Shown here in pieces: positions 35,090 through 49,100 of a DNA stretch of 64,000 nt (within the stretch, counting starts at the first letter, position 1; each line of letters starts with the position of its first letter). Made by a program: the position numbers and the translations under genes. Source of the stretch: Nymphaea colorata (Eukaryota; Streptophyta; Magnoliopsida; Nymphaeales; Nymphaeaceae); the NCBI RefSeq assembly GCF_008831285.2, contig NC_045138.2:3760143-3824142 (forward strand). Direction: 5' to 3'. The notes under the pieces were generated by a model that worked only from the letters and a program-made list of their open reading frames with translations, made no database searches and was not told the origin of the DNA.

Positions 35090-37104
35090 GGGTGTGCAAC
35101 CCTCCCGTCAACCAAACGTCTTATCACTTCTTTCACTAAAATGTCTTTTTACACAAACTAGCTTCAGCTAAGGCCAATGGGCTGAAGACATTTTCGGGCC
35201 ATATCTTATGCCTTTTTCGCTCCTTTTGTGTCGTCAAGTTTATACATCAATACACTATGCAAATTAGAAAATGGCTGCTAAGAATATTCAAAGACAAAAC
35301 TAGGACACGTTAGTTGATATATTTCAGAAAAAAATAAAGGTACAACCGCGAGGAAAAGGAAAAAATTCAAATTTTAGGATAAAATCAAAATTTCCTTTAG
35401 AATTTCACCGTTTCCATCATTTGCCGCGTCAAGAAACCTGCTTTCTTCACTTAAAATTTAATAAGGGTACTAGGACCCTCCTGGATCAGGGTTGCAAATA
35501 CGTTTTGTTCGGCAAAACCAAATTTTCGTAAATGCAATTCTCTCATAAACTGTTCTTTTGATTTGAGGATTGGTGAATTGGAGCAACAGGCAAACCGGAT
35601 GCCTACTCCCAAGGTTTGCAAAAAAAATTCTGCTACTAAAGGGGATAATAGCTGGTGATCTCCTCATTCTGGTTGAATCTGTCAATTGCAAGCTGAGTAG
35701 TGAAACATTCACCCCTTCTCTTGTCATTCCTCAAATAATAAGGGAAGGGAAATGAAATGAAACCGAAGTTGACACGGGCAGAAATTTCTTGCTAAAGATA
35801 CAACAACAGTACCAATTTTAAACTTTAAGGTGTACTTGTACATAAAAAATAAAAACATAGTGATATGAATGTTTAGATAAGGTGATTTTTCTGGGTTGGT
35901 GCAGCTGGATACCAAGTTTACTTGATATATCAACCTAGGAGGAATGGCAGGATGAGAGAGATTTCATTTCCTTTCCACCCATACCAATCTTCCAACCAAC
36001 GAGTAAAGCCCCAAAGCTTTCCCTTTCCCAGTGCTTTATGCCTCATTTCTGCAGAACTTTTTAATGCCCCAAATTCCGAGTAAGTGGAATAAAACAATAA
36101 TAACTTTTGAAGGGTCATAGCTCAAACGAGCAAGAGGAAGGCGCGTGTGCGGCACATCAACCTGCAAGGGTTTGCTCCTATACTACAAACGAGTAGTGAA
36201 ACATGCACCCCTTGGAGGAAGAAGAGGAACTTCTCTCGTTTTAGACAAACGGATAACTTTCTGATCACCCAATACTCTCATTATAAAAATAATTTGAAAT
36301 TACGTACAAAAGATCTTATTGTCTACCTAGATAAAAGATTGTGAAGAACAAAAAATAAGCCAGTGACCCTCCGGCCTCCATTGCTTAACGTTGTAACTGT
36401 AAAAGGCACATGCAAAATGGATATCCCTTTTAAGCGCCCTTCTCCAATGCAACCTTTTATGCAGAATTGGAGCTGGCAATACCCTATTCCTCCAGAACAT
36501 AGGCAGCGTCACCAAAAAGAAAGGATCTAAAAAGCAAATTCAAATTGCAACACTTAACCCATAAATAAGATATTTTTAATGATCATATACAACTACAGGA
36601 TCGAGCAAACATTTATGACATCGACACAGCTAAGATAAAGCACAAAGTTACATAACTGTTCCTGTCTTCATCGTTGTTTTCTCCCCATCTCCATTCTAAT
36701 CTCGCTCTCACTAATTACCATAAGCATCAATGGTATCTCTATCATGTTAGTGTCCATCATTCCGAGATTGTAGGCAACTTTTTCCCTTCGCGATTCACAA
36801 ACATTGGCAAGACAGATCTCTCACAAAATTTGAACTGAGAAAACTTTTCTGACTACGGGCACCCCTAGAAGACGATGTAGAACCAGCCCAATACATGCAC
36901 TTCCACGCCAACGCAAACGTTATAGAAAAGAAGCAACCAGAGCATAGTTTTCCATTTGGCTGACTGTCCTCGTCTTGTTTACCATCTCCAATTTCTTCTT
37001 ATGCATTGCATGTCAGGCTGTGATTAATCTACGCATTTGGCGTAAGAAAAAAAATAGATAGATAAATGTAGCAGCACAAAATGACGACTGTCCGATATTC
37101 TTGT

Positions 37105-40100
37105 CTATGGTTGATTGATCTTGTGTAACCCAATATGAAGATCAGAAGATATGGAAATCAGAAGCGGGAAAGTGTGGTGCCAGACAGCTTTAAAAACCCG
37201 TTTTTGATGAGCCTTTACAGATTGGGTGGGGGTACGGGAGTTATACCGTATGTCAAATATGTGTATCACAGGATCTGTGGAACCGGATGTGATGTACAAA
37301 CCATCAGGAGACCACGCTTGGTCTATTAATGCCGATTGGGAATCACTGCTTTCTTGTTTCCATCCAAATGCATGGATCTCCATCTGCCTTACTCTAATAT
37401 CAAACAACCTAAGCTGCTTCTCCGGCGTCCTGCAAATATACGTCTATCAGAACATTGATCCAACACAATAATATACACTAGAACACTGAAATAGTTGAAA
37501 GAAATGCATGCCAACGCAAGGGCCAAAGATCTGAAAAGGCATTGCAAAAGTTCGACAAAAGAGTACATATCAGAAACCAGATACATGACCAAGAGTCACC
37601 CTGAGATCCACTCTGAATTAGATAAAACTGTTTTGTTCATGTAAGACTGGATCACCAGAAAAGAATGCTAGCAATTATAAAAATATAAAAACCTTCAGTT
37701 TTTTTTTCTTTTAATTGTTTCCACAAGTTCTTGTCTGCATCACCTGATGTTACAGAGTTTTCTGTCAATCCATAATTATTTCATGCCCAGCTTGTATAAA
37801 AAAATGTTATAGATAATTTTATAGAATTTCAGAATGCTGGCCATGGCTTAAGTACTAAAATTGATGTGAAAGCCTTCAATTTTTCTTTTAATTAATTTCC
37901 TAGACGCAGACAAATAAGTACGGCAAACAGATTTATTCTATAAGAGAAAGCAAAAACCTAAGGAAGCATAGGGTAGTTCACCAATAATTTCTGCCTACTT
38001 CAGATTAAACTTCAAGCGAATGGACGTTTTGAATTAGCAACATTTCTTTTTTCTTCAGTTTGACACATTAACCACAAGCTGGGTCAATTGCATAAAGCCA
38101 TGTGGTTCCTTCCCCTCACCCCCATGATAAGGATCTGCTTTAGCATATGCAGGGAGCGGTTTGTCCACTGAATTCAAACCCTCAATCACCTGCTGAGCAG
38201 TTGTCGCGCACCATACACCACCATATCCTCTTAGGACTATATAAAACTAGGCCTTGCAAGATTAAAATCTGCAACACATGTATGTCTAGACACAAAACTC
38301 ATAGTTCTCCATCGGAAATCACATACAGGAAGAGGGGAACAGCAGAATAGGAATGAATCGAGAAACCCAAGAACTAGCATACTACCCAGGGTGTGTTTGG
38401 ATGCATGCCCAAAAAAACATTTTGGAGGTAAAACTTTGTTTTGCCTCTAAAACTCATTTTTTGATCTGTTTGGGGGGCATGAAAACAACTTTTTCAGAAA
38501 AAATGGTTTTCTGAAAACACTGTTATCATAAGGGACTGAGAAAACTACCCCTTAAGTTATTCACCCAAAACCAATTTTTGTCTAGCCCACCCAATCATAA
38601 AAATGATGTTTTTCAAAACTCATTAAAAAAAACATTTTTACAAAACCAGATTTTCTAAAAAATCGTTTTTTCAACCTGTCATCCAAACGCTACCTCAGTC
38701 TCTTTACCAGACTGTATCAAAAGGTGTGACTTGTTTCAATGACATTCCAGACTTTTAGAAGAATGCATCAAGTTACTTCTAAATAACTTTAAACTTACTT
38801 GATTGCTATCCAGATAACTTCATAAGCACACTCACCCGGTTTGCACCATGAATAGGTTGAAGTCAGATGGATTTGGCAACACTCCCATGCATTTGCTGTC
38901 AATCTGATGCTTGAAATCAGCTTTTCCTCCCTCCACGTCAAATCCAACAATTCGCTTGTCAACACCAGAAGACACTACCATATGCCTTTGAGGAATTCCC
39001 GCAACCCCCATAACTGCTGAAGAATGGATGTATCGGTGCAGGAGCTTCGGCTTCCAACTATTTCCTCCATCTTTCTCATTCCAGAGAATAACAGCATGGT
39101 CGCTTCCACCAGTTACAAAACAGACACTACTCCATGGCATGAACGTTATGCCATTAATAATACCTTTATGATGAGGTTTTTCCTCTAAAAAACTCACCCT
39201 TGACTGCACATTAAAGAAACACAATCAAACAGTTTTCACTTTAAACAAGAAAAAGGATTCCACAGAGTTATTTCCATATTTCATGTTGTATGAGGCTTTT
39301 GTAAGGATAACATTGAGATAAAGACGTATGACAAACATATACTGCAACAACATTAATTTTATTTCTCAAAATTCAATAATTTACCATGTGGAGAAACATA
39401 CAGGACATATCAGCTAAAACTCATATGTACAAGGATATGATAGCAAGGTAACAATCAGAGCTTTTAGAAGATCAAAGATGCACTATGTTTCTGTCTGGTG
39501 GGAAGTATCAAAACAATCAAAGTTTTCAGGAGACCAAGACAATGGAATATGTTTCTGTCTGGTTTGAAGTATCAACGTGGAATGAATAAAAGCATAACAA
39601 AGGAATCTCTCTTGGTCAGTAAGTTATACGTGTGTGTACATGTGTATGATACATATTAGTTGCCTTCAATTGATAAGATGACCATATCTGTATTCATGTA
39701 TTCACGTAAAAAAAAGATCTCTCGATGTTATATGTGTTTTGACTCATATCAGTGTTTTTGTCCTCCTCCTTTATTTCAATGTTTAGAACAAACCTTTTTT
39801 CTCTTTGAGAACGACCTAGCCCCTTTTTCAAGAATATTCACATCAATATATCAAAATCTGAATGCTTTCTATCATTGCTATCATCTTCCTGAAAGTGTTT
39901 GCGGTTCCTTCAGAATCTGAGATAGTTCATGCACCTAAAAAAAATTGTGCCCATGCCTTGTTGCTGATAAGGGCCAGAAAATAGTTTACTTATGGGATCC
40001 CATCATTATGTTTCTCTGTTCTTCATAAAAGAAAAGGAAAACCCATGTTCTTTAAGCTTAGCACACAAAACCAAATACTTATATAAGTATCCCATCATTA

Positions 40101-43100
40101 TGTTTCTCTGTTCTTCATAAAAGAAAAGGAAAACCCATGTTCTTTAAGCTTAGCACACAAAACTAAATACTTATATATGTATTGTCACTGTTACATAATG
40201 ATATGCATACTAGTATGTACTTATGACTGTTTCTGATTTCTAATTTTTCTAGTAATATGTATACTGTAATATACTGTAATATGTTATAGCTGTTTGTAGT
40301 AATATGTATAGCTGTTTCTAGTAATATGACTTAACCATTAGTAGATTGTTATATGTATTCTATTTTACTGTATAATACAGTCTGCATTACTGTTTAGACT
40401 GTTATATGTATTCTGTTTATGATTCTGTTACATACTGTATTATGTAATATATATTATATTGTTATATACTCTTTTAGTAATATGTATACTGCTATATACT
40501 ATAATATGTAATATGTATTAAACTGTAATATGTATTAGATTACATTTAATGTGTAATGTTAAATTTCTATTGATTTTAGACATTCAATGAAGTCAACAAT
40601 TAATTTTTGATTGTTTAAGTTGACTATGCTTGTTAAATTACTGCTCTCCACATTTCAAATATTAGTAACAATTAATCAAAATAACTTGACATATTAACAT
40701 AAAAAAAAAGATCACCTTTTTTGCCTAGGCCCACCTAGGCGCTAGAAGCTGCCTAGATCCTAGGCAGCCCCTTGGTCTAGACAACATAGGTTTAGGATAC
40801 TAAAATATGGATCATATAAGGTTTCTGACTTGGTGTTTTTAACATCGGCTCATGTACATTAGATTTTTGGCTCCACCATTTACATAATCAAAGACAAAAA
40901 TCTTAGAATCAACAGAAACTAACAGAAAATAAAACATACCGAAGTGGCAAAACATAACCAAGACATGGGTAGCAAATCAACAAGTCATTCAACACAGATA
41001 ACACCTAAATCCAGCCACTCTAGATAACAAGAAATCACATTATCCCTTGCAACGAAGACTAGATGCCCCTAAAAAACAGAGAATATGAGGACATGAATAT
41101 AGTTATATACTTTCATGCTTTTATATTGAATGATTTACAAGGACAACACCCTAGGAAAGCTCAGAGTTCAAAGTGGCAAGCTTGGAACTTGATCCAAGGG
41201 CTTCATCTTAACACCTTTGCAATTTTCCCCAGATTCATCTGCCCCATCAGGCATTAGTAGAAGCTATGCTACATTAAGCAATGACTTTATGGAAGATCTA
41301 TTGTTGCATTTAGGTGCAAAGCCATTGATTTTCAGACCAAGTAGAAGCAGCAATAAATGGTTTGATATTAAAGAGACAAAATTTTATTCCAAAGCAAATG
41401 CAATAACAATTGTATTTCTTACTTCCTTTGATGAGTTCAAATTCATGATTGATACTTGAGAATCTCCATCATCAGCACTGTATGCAGCAAATATGCTATT
41501 ACCATGTGGGTGCCATGTCATATCCTCAGGCCACCTCCTCTTTGGAGACACACAGTCAGTTGAACTTAATAATGAGACATTAGATCTGCCATTTTGCAGT
41601 TAGCAGAAGGCACAAAATATTTCAATTAGTCATACTTCTAATAGGCCAAAAAGAGAAAGAAACGACTGTACTGTAACACTTATAACTTCATCAGATCACT
41701 CTATGCTAAACATTTGCTATATCTAGAAACTGCTAAATGCTAATGGTAATAATCCAACACATGATAGTCATGTAAATTACAAGTTCCTAGTGTGTGTGTT
41801 TCTGTTTCCATATGCATCTGCACAATTATAGGACAAATATGATTTTATTAAAGAAGGAACTAAATCCTTATGATGCAAATGTAATTTCAAGGACACATCT
41901 TTTCCAAAGAACAACAAAGGAATAGCACTATCGTGGAAAAAATAAATAGCAAAATTTCCTCAAACAAATCTAGCAGAATTTAGGTACAGAGTCAGAAAAT
42001 CCAGACGAATACTCATAATAATCAGGTCCATTAGAAGAATATGGAGGCAGATCACAGCCAATAGATCCATGAAACATGATACCAGTACTTGAGAACTTCG
42101 GAATGATTTTGTAGTGTAGCTAGATCAATCAATATATTACCAGCATCACAACCTCCAAATGATCCTCTAACTCCTCAAACCACTCATATTGTACTAGAGA
42201 TGAAATTGTGACAATAAGTTTCAAAATTCAAATGAACCCAAGCTGTTGCAGTTGTCCCTGGAAATATTAGCTGTACAAAAAGCCAGGCATAGTTAGTGCT
42301 CTACCAAGACACCATAGAGACAGCACTTACCAGCCAGATGCAGCCCTTTACCCTTGACTTGAGGTTCAGCCAAGTGTCAATCTTGTCAATAGATATCTGT
42401 CAAGATATAAGCAAACAGCATCCTTTACCCTTACGGGCATTTGTTTACCTCCAACTTGAAATCCAAGGTGATCTGAGACCACTAAGAATCTCAGATCCAA
42501 GGATTTGAGGTCAGACCTCCCTCACATCTAACCTCAAATCTGAGGTTTTGGCACATAATGAGGATCTTACATCCTCATTTTTCTATAGGCCTAAAATACA
42601 GTGTCTGTTTATTCTGTGGGTCCCACATAAAAGAAATTTAAGATCAGCCTCGGATCTGAGGTCGGAGGCTATCAAACACACCCTTAAGGTACTGTTGAGT
42701 GTTGCTTTTATCAACAAATAATCACACAAACTTTCATGCATACCAAGCAGCCTCATCACTATAAAGCGTGCATAGAGATTGATGACTCCCCCATTTCAAA
42801 AGGCCCTATAAAAAATTCGCTTATTCATCCCATGACTGAGTAATTTAAATTATTTAGTTGAAGGTCCATCAACAGCATCAAGTTACCATTTTTGATAAGT
42901 GAGACTCCAACTAAATACAACCAGTTAACAAGCCAATATGACTGTGAAATTCCTGGATTTTCCACTACCTATACAGATATGAATGGTTTTTAGAGGACTA
43001 TCACATGATACCAACAAATCAACCTGAGAAGAGAAGACAATATTCACGTTTGGCATGTTTGCCTTAACATTACCAATATAATGCAGCCATACTTTTCAAT

Positions 43101-46100
43101 TTCCATATTCAGGACTATTCTTACAGTCGATGGAATTGGTTATTGGCAAAGCAAACCAACTGATATCTCTGTCTTATTAACTGAATCCTGCTTATTAACT
43201 GAATACTACTTCACTGATAGGCTTCATTAAGCAGTCTGCCTTCTAACTCACGAAGCTCCAAGATATCAAGCACCTCTTAATATGCTTCCAGTAAGACATC
43301 AATATTCAGAAAGTATGTGGACTAACTTGCTTCTGCCAAGGCAATAAAGCAAAAGAAATTCAGGGGAAGCTAAGACATGCAACATACAATGAAGTGGTAA
43401 ACAAATTGGAAAATAAACTAGGAATGCAAATGGGACAGGTACGGTATAAGCATTTTCCCTTTTTGCCTCTTTCATACCGGATTCAAACTTTTTGCATCTA
43501 TAGATAAAGGGAGATTTATCCACTCTTACTTCGACCAAGAAACGCTTTGCCTTGTATAACCAAGGAAACAGCGATGAAAGTTGATGGCGAATCATGATCC
43601 ATTTTGAATTTTACAGTTACTTGTTTTGGCCATGCAGAAACCTGTGTGCAACTTAAGTATCAACTTCTCAGCTTCCTTCAATTTAACAAAGTCAACCATT
43701 GTTCCAGACATGCAGAAAACTCTGCGTGCCCTGACCATGCACTCTCAAGAACCTCAACTTAGCTGATCCACCTACTGGTATGGTAATAAATACAAGAGTA
43801 AAAATTCCATACAGTTGATTTTTTGTTAAGTCCCTCAATGAGCGCAAACCCTCATGTTTAGTTGCCACTTGCCACCATTGAGTTTGGAACCTTGAACAAA
43901 CTGTCCATGATAAGCCAGAGGAAGGTGAGGATAACGAGAATATTTTGCCCTTATAGACTCACTAAAAAGCACCCTTGCTGTTTGTAATCGATTAACTAAT
44001 TTGTATCATCAGTGGATTCAGTGCCACAGCAAAAAATTCTCAGATCTAAAAGACAAAATCACAGTTTGTTATTTAAACCCACATATTTTATGGCACAGAG
44101 CCTTCAGACCTTTTTGTCACATAACACTAAAGTTGGCAGCATTTGCTCAACCCTTTTCAACTAGGAACAGTAAATTGTATCTTTTAAATTCTTTGAAAGG
44201 TTTTAAAAATTAGATTTTTAAATAATGGTTGCAACAGATATATTCTCTCCCCATGCAATATGTAAACTGATTGGATGCACATATAAGGGCTCGTAATGGC
44301 TATAGCTATTTACTGTGTCGTGCTATAGCAATTTATTATGTTGTGCTATATTGATTTAACATGATTTAACATGTTGTGATATAGCGATATATGTGAATTT
44401 GGATTTCTTATTTCATTCCCTTATAGAGCTGTATAAGTCTTGGTTCTAGTCTCGTTCTGGGACTAGATATTTGACTACTACTAATCCTGACAAAGTGACG
44501 GTGGACGAACAACATTCCACCACTCAAAATAACCTGAGTACATATTGGCCACCGGAAATAGATGGAGGTACAAAAATGGCTCCCAACTGTAGCGAGCCTT
44601 GGGAGTCACCAAGTACGTCTCTGACCACTGAAGACTGAAGAGTGCTGAGATCAAAAGCTGGTATAACCCCCAAGGTAGTGACAGGAACAGTGTCCCTCTG
44701 CCTTTCTGAGAACTGGCCGATGAACTCTCTGTTTTCAGCAGCTCCAAATTTACAAGTCGAACACCAGAAAACACAAGAGCTACCCTGTCATCATCCAACC
44801 ATAGTCAACAATAACTTGTGAGCTGCAACTTCAATTGTAGCGAGCATGATTCTGACTTGGGGACCCTTTTATGCATAGGAGTAGGACCATAATCATTTAT
44901 AATATTTTGTTTTCCCATCTTGAAAGGGTAGACCCTTGACTTATCTCTGATTATTCACATCAAACCCCCCAGCTCAGATGCATTTTCTAACAGCAGAGAC
45001 CCACGTACAAATCAAGAACAACATCTTCAATCTTCAAGCATCCTCACTTATCAGCACCCATACAACATACATAAATGGTACAAGGAAGCATAACAATATA
45101 TGCCATTCATCTTCAAGGGTTTTGTAATGAATAATAAAAGGAAAGAGAACCAAATCATTAAACATCTGATTATCCACTGCATGTACAAAAAACCTTATAA
45201 CACCTGCGCACGCATGTGGGAGTTGTTGGAGATGTAGGTTTCTACTTTTGTGAAAAAAGAAAAAAATATAAGAATATTTCATTTTGCAATTTGCATGCAT
45301 TTGTGGCTCTGAATTTACATTCTTATCATAGCATGTCAACTCTTTGAACAGTTCTTGTGTTGCACATTGTGTCTATAGATTCACTGAAGTATTCAAGGTT
45401 CAATCCTTTTCTACTTCATATCAAGTACTATCACACTCATGTATCATGCCCGTAACAAGTGGTTGGCTGATCAATCAGGTCCATCCAAGGAAGTCCAACC
45501 CATTGATTAAGAAGTGGGTATTCTGGTTATTGAAAAAAATGCCAACAGAAAATCAACAGCAGTCCATCCATCTGCTCTTGTAGATACCTGCACTGCCCCT
45601 AAGTAATGGTCTACCATCTGCACTGGCCTTTTCTTCCTTTAAGAGGCTTGCCTCCTCATGTCCCTTTTCAAGGCAAGTGTCTTTCTCCCAAGCAAGCAAA
45701 GCATCTTCTTCAAGTACGGGCTCTTGGTTTTCTTTTTGTTTCAACTATATATCTATATATAGAGAGAGGACACTTTTTATAAAGACTCCCCTTGCTACAC
45801 AACTTTAACAAAGAAGCCTCAGACCAAGAGCAAGAATCAATCGAAATTTGCATTTTGACATGCTAGTTGTGTCTTAGCATAGGCACAAAGACATCTGACC
45901 TCGCTTACAAGACCTTTTTGCTCACCCTTTCGAACACCAAATAGCAGCCAACTATGCCAGCCAGGTCAAGGGCGTACCTCTCAAGCAACTATTAAGGACC
46001 GGGTCCGGTTAATAACATGTTTTCTCTTCTTTCACCATCTTAAGTATATTTCTGTCTTTGGCTTAGTATATCTTGGGGTGGGGCAGCAAAGCTGCATCAG

Positions 46101-49100
46101 CCATCAGGTATGGTGAACACATAGTAGTAATTGCAATAATACATCCTTGTGTTATATACTCTTACTTCCATACCAAGTTAGATTTGTGCTCCGGATGTGC
46201 CCAAACCGGCTTTTCACACGCATGATGGGGAGTTCAAGGTCATGTCTTTCGGCCTGACCAATGCACCAGCAACATTTCAGTCTGTAATGAATGATATATT
46301 TCACCCACTGTTGCGCCAATTTGTCCTACAGCCAGAGCAAGGAGAAGCATCTCAAACATTGATGGCTAGTGCTATCACTGCTGCACAAGAGTCAGCTGCA
46401 AGCTAAATTATCTAAATGCTCATTAGGCACCACTGAGATTGCTTGCTTAGGTCATAACATCAGATGTGGGCAGGTAAGGACGGAGGATGAGAAGGTATCA
46501 GCAGTGTGAGGGTGGAGAAGAACAATGACAGTAAGACAGTCGAGGGCTTCTAGGGGCTTGCAGGTTACTACCGCAAATTCATGAGAAGCTATGGCTTACT
46601 AGCAGATTCCTTGACGACTCTTACCAAGAAGGGTCAGTTCTCATAGAACCAAGAGGCTGAAGATGCATTCAATGCACCCCAAAGGGAAGTAACAACTGGA
46701 ATGCCTGCTTTCCAAGCATTGTTCATAGGGGAGTCCGATGCTTCCGCCTTAGGAGTGGGTGCGATTTTGAATTCCAGCAAGTCAAGACCTAGCAGCAGCA
46801 AGCCTCATGGTTCTTTGATCTCATAAAACGTGAGAATTGGCCTACTACATCGGCCCTTGGAAGTTTAGATGACTAGTGTATCAAGAATATGGCAGGAATA
46901 ATCAAGAAGACTGCCCTTGGTTCTCAAGACGGCCATGCTGGCTGGGTTGAGGAACACTCTGGTTGTTGTTGGCAATGGAATAGCTTCAGGGAAACAGTCA
47001 AACAGGGGATCAACAGTTCAATCATGAGAAAGAATGGGTGAGCTCGACCTGCTGCAGACATGGTAGAAAAATGGATGCTGTTGTCTAGGGGTATGACATT
47101 CATGGGCATGTGCAGTGCACTAAAAGTCTAAAAGGTAATGTCTGGCAGCAGATGGAAAATGGTAAAGGATAGGAGAGAGCTAGAACAGGGTTGAAAAAAT
47201 GAGGTGATGTGGAACGGAATTGAATGTTCCCTACAAATAAGAAGGATGATGCCTTGCTTGTTATTTCTTAAAGATCCCTTTACCATAGGTGCACTTTGGT
47301 TTTTATAGCCTCATTACATGATCAATAGCCCATTTCCATCTTATGGAAGAAGTCTCTAGAGATTCGGTTGCTACAATTTGATTCAGGGGAAGGAAGTTTC
47401 TTGTACATCCTGAAAACCTGTTATGCTCATGCAAGAGCACGTTTTGCTCCCTGGTTGGTTTAATTGGTTACGCCCACCTGCTGGCTGAGGGGCCTTAGGC
47501 ACTGGAGTAGGTATGCCAGGCCAGGTTGGCTGGAAGGAGGCATTATAAACGAATGGAGGCAAGCAAACTATAGAAAAGTAACAAAGCATAAGAAAGTTCA
47601 AGATTGATTGCGAGACAAGTTTGTTGCCCATATTGAAGGAAGCAAGCTCACATATATGAGTGAGGCAAAGGAGCACAAACTGAAACAGTTCACTACTACC
47701 TAAGAGATACAACCTGTTGCCAGAGATACTATTCCCTAAAGCTCTTTCCTGAGCTAGTAAAATAATTACGCTGGAGCTCCTACAAGAGTTCTTGCTTCTT
47801 GCTCCTTCACCTGGAGGAAAGAAACCAGCTCTGTCTCTTTTAGCTTGTCTAACTTGGAAAACAAAGTATTAAGGCTTTTGCTCATTGGGAGAAGAAACAT
47901 GGAAACTTACTAAGATATCAAGCAGAATTAGAAGCAAAATGTTGCAGACTTTCTAAGGAAGCTCGCACTTAGATCACCCAAACCTTCACCTCCAAACTCC
48001 AAAACCTTCTCGTGGTGCGTTTTGTGCCTATAACCACTTGCATGTAAACAGAACAATTGTACAAGATATCTGCCGATGAGATCCATCATTTGATCAGCAC
48101 GGTAATGATATCTCACTGCTATTGTACATGGTGCTCCAGCAAGGCAGATACGAAGATAGAGTACTGTAAAAGAAGAAACATGATGGAAGGTTGAAAGGTG
48201 AAGCACATTATCCTGTTTAACTTGTCTGCTTGAGCCTCACTACTACTTTCCTATACCGCCTCTGTTAGCGCCAAAAGGTTCTTGCAGTAAGAGTATTCTA
48301 ATTCATGGCTAAATGATGCAAGTAAGCAGTCTACACTCTACATTGATCAGCATATCAATGAACTAATTGAAATAAGAAGAGTTAACATTATATGGGCATA
48401 GATCATAGGTTATGGGCAGATTAATTGATGTGACGTGCCCAAAGTATAGTGTCAAACAGCTGCAAGAATAAGTGTATTCAGCACCATATTTTTGTCTTTT
48501 GAAGATGATACTCACAAGACAGTGGATGAGTTATAAATGAATTTGGCGTAAAAGGAGATGACAGGCCAACATTCTCTTAAAATTAAGAAGCAAGAAGAGA
48601 TCTGTCAAGAGAAGAATTTATCCAAGAGAAAATCTTATTATTTACATGAATCACAAACTGCAAAAAAGATAATTGTCCCTTGACAGTGAAGGGCATTTTT
48701 ATCTCCTATATTTCTTATCAAATGGTTCCTGTTCACAACCTACCCCTTTCTTCTTTCAAAAGAAATAAACATTCTTTCTAGTTTTTATTTACCAGAATAC
48801 CATTTCCCAGTTACATATTTTTTAACTTCTCTTTTTCCTTTCCTTTCTTAAGCCACATCCAAGTTTCTTCCACCAGAAGGACCAGCCGGCAATTTTAGAA
48901 ACAATAAATTCCCTTCTCCTTCATCATAATGCACATGAAATCTAAGCAAATGGTGCACAAATATTAGAGAAAAATTAAAAGCATCTGCAAGTCTGAAACA
49001 TTAGTTAATTTATAAGAAAATTCAATAGAACGATCTGCCAACATAATGCAATTTAATGACATAAACATTCAAAAAATGCTTTCACCACCTGGTTTCTGCA

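Larger units (their letters stand above)
30668..37104. other. Intergenic between the two WD40 copies
   Basis: 6.4 kb with the promoter side of copy A at its left and the 3' flank of copy B at its right. It contains a (TA)n run (about 31430-31446), a GC-rich, exon-like patch at 32095-32212 ending in a GT donor-like site followed by a (CT)n run, a (CT)n(CA)n microsatellite (about 33727-33757), a possible LTR fragment and a small hAT-like element listed separately. A 87-codon plus-strand ORF at 31132-31395 matched nothing I know. Confidence 0.5.

Noticed and set aside
40725..40790. Repeated CCTAGGC words, as in some plant transposons
   Set aside because: Short and without definable ends; could be any of several repeat families.
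47383..47712. 109-codon minus-strand ORF near the gypsy remnant
   Set aside because: No integrase or gag motif in it; likely a chance ORF in intron 4 of copy B.
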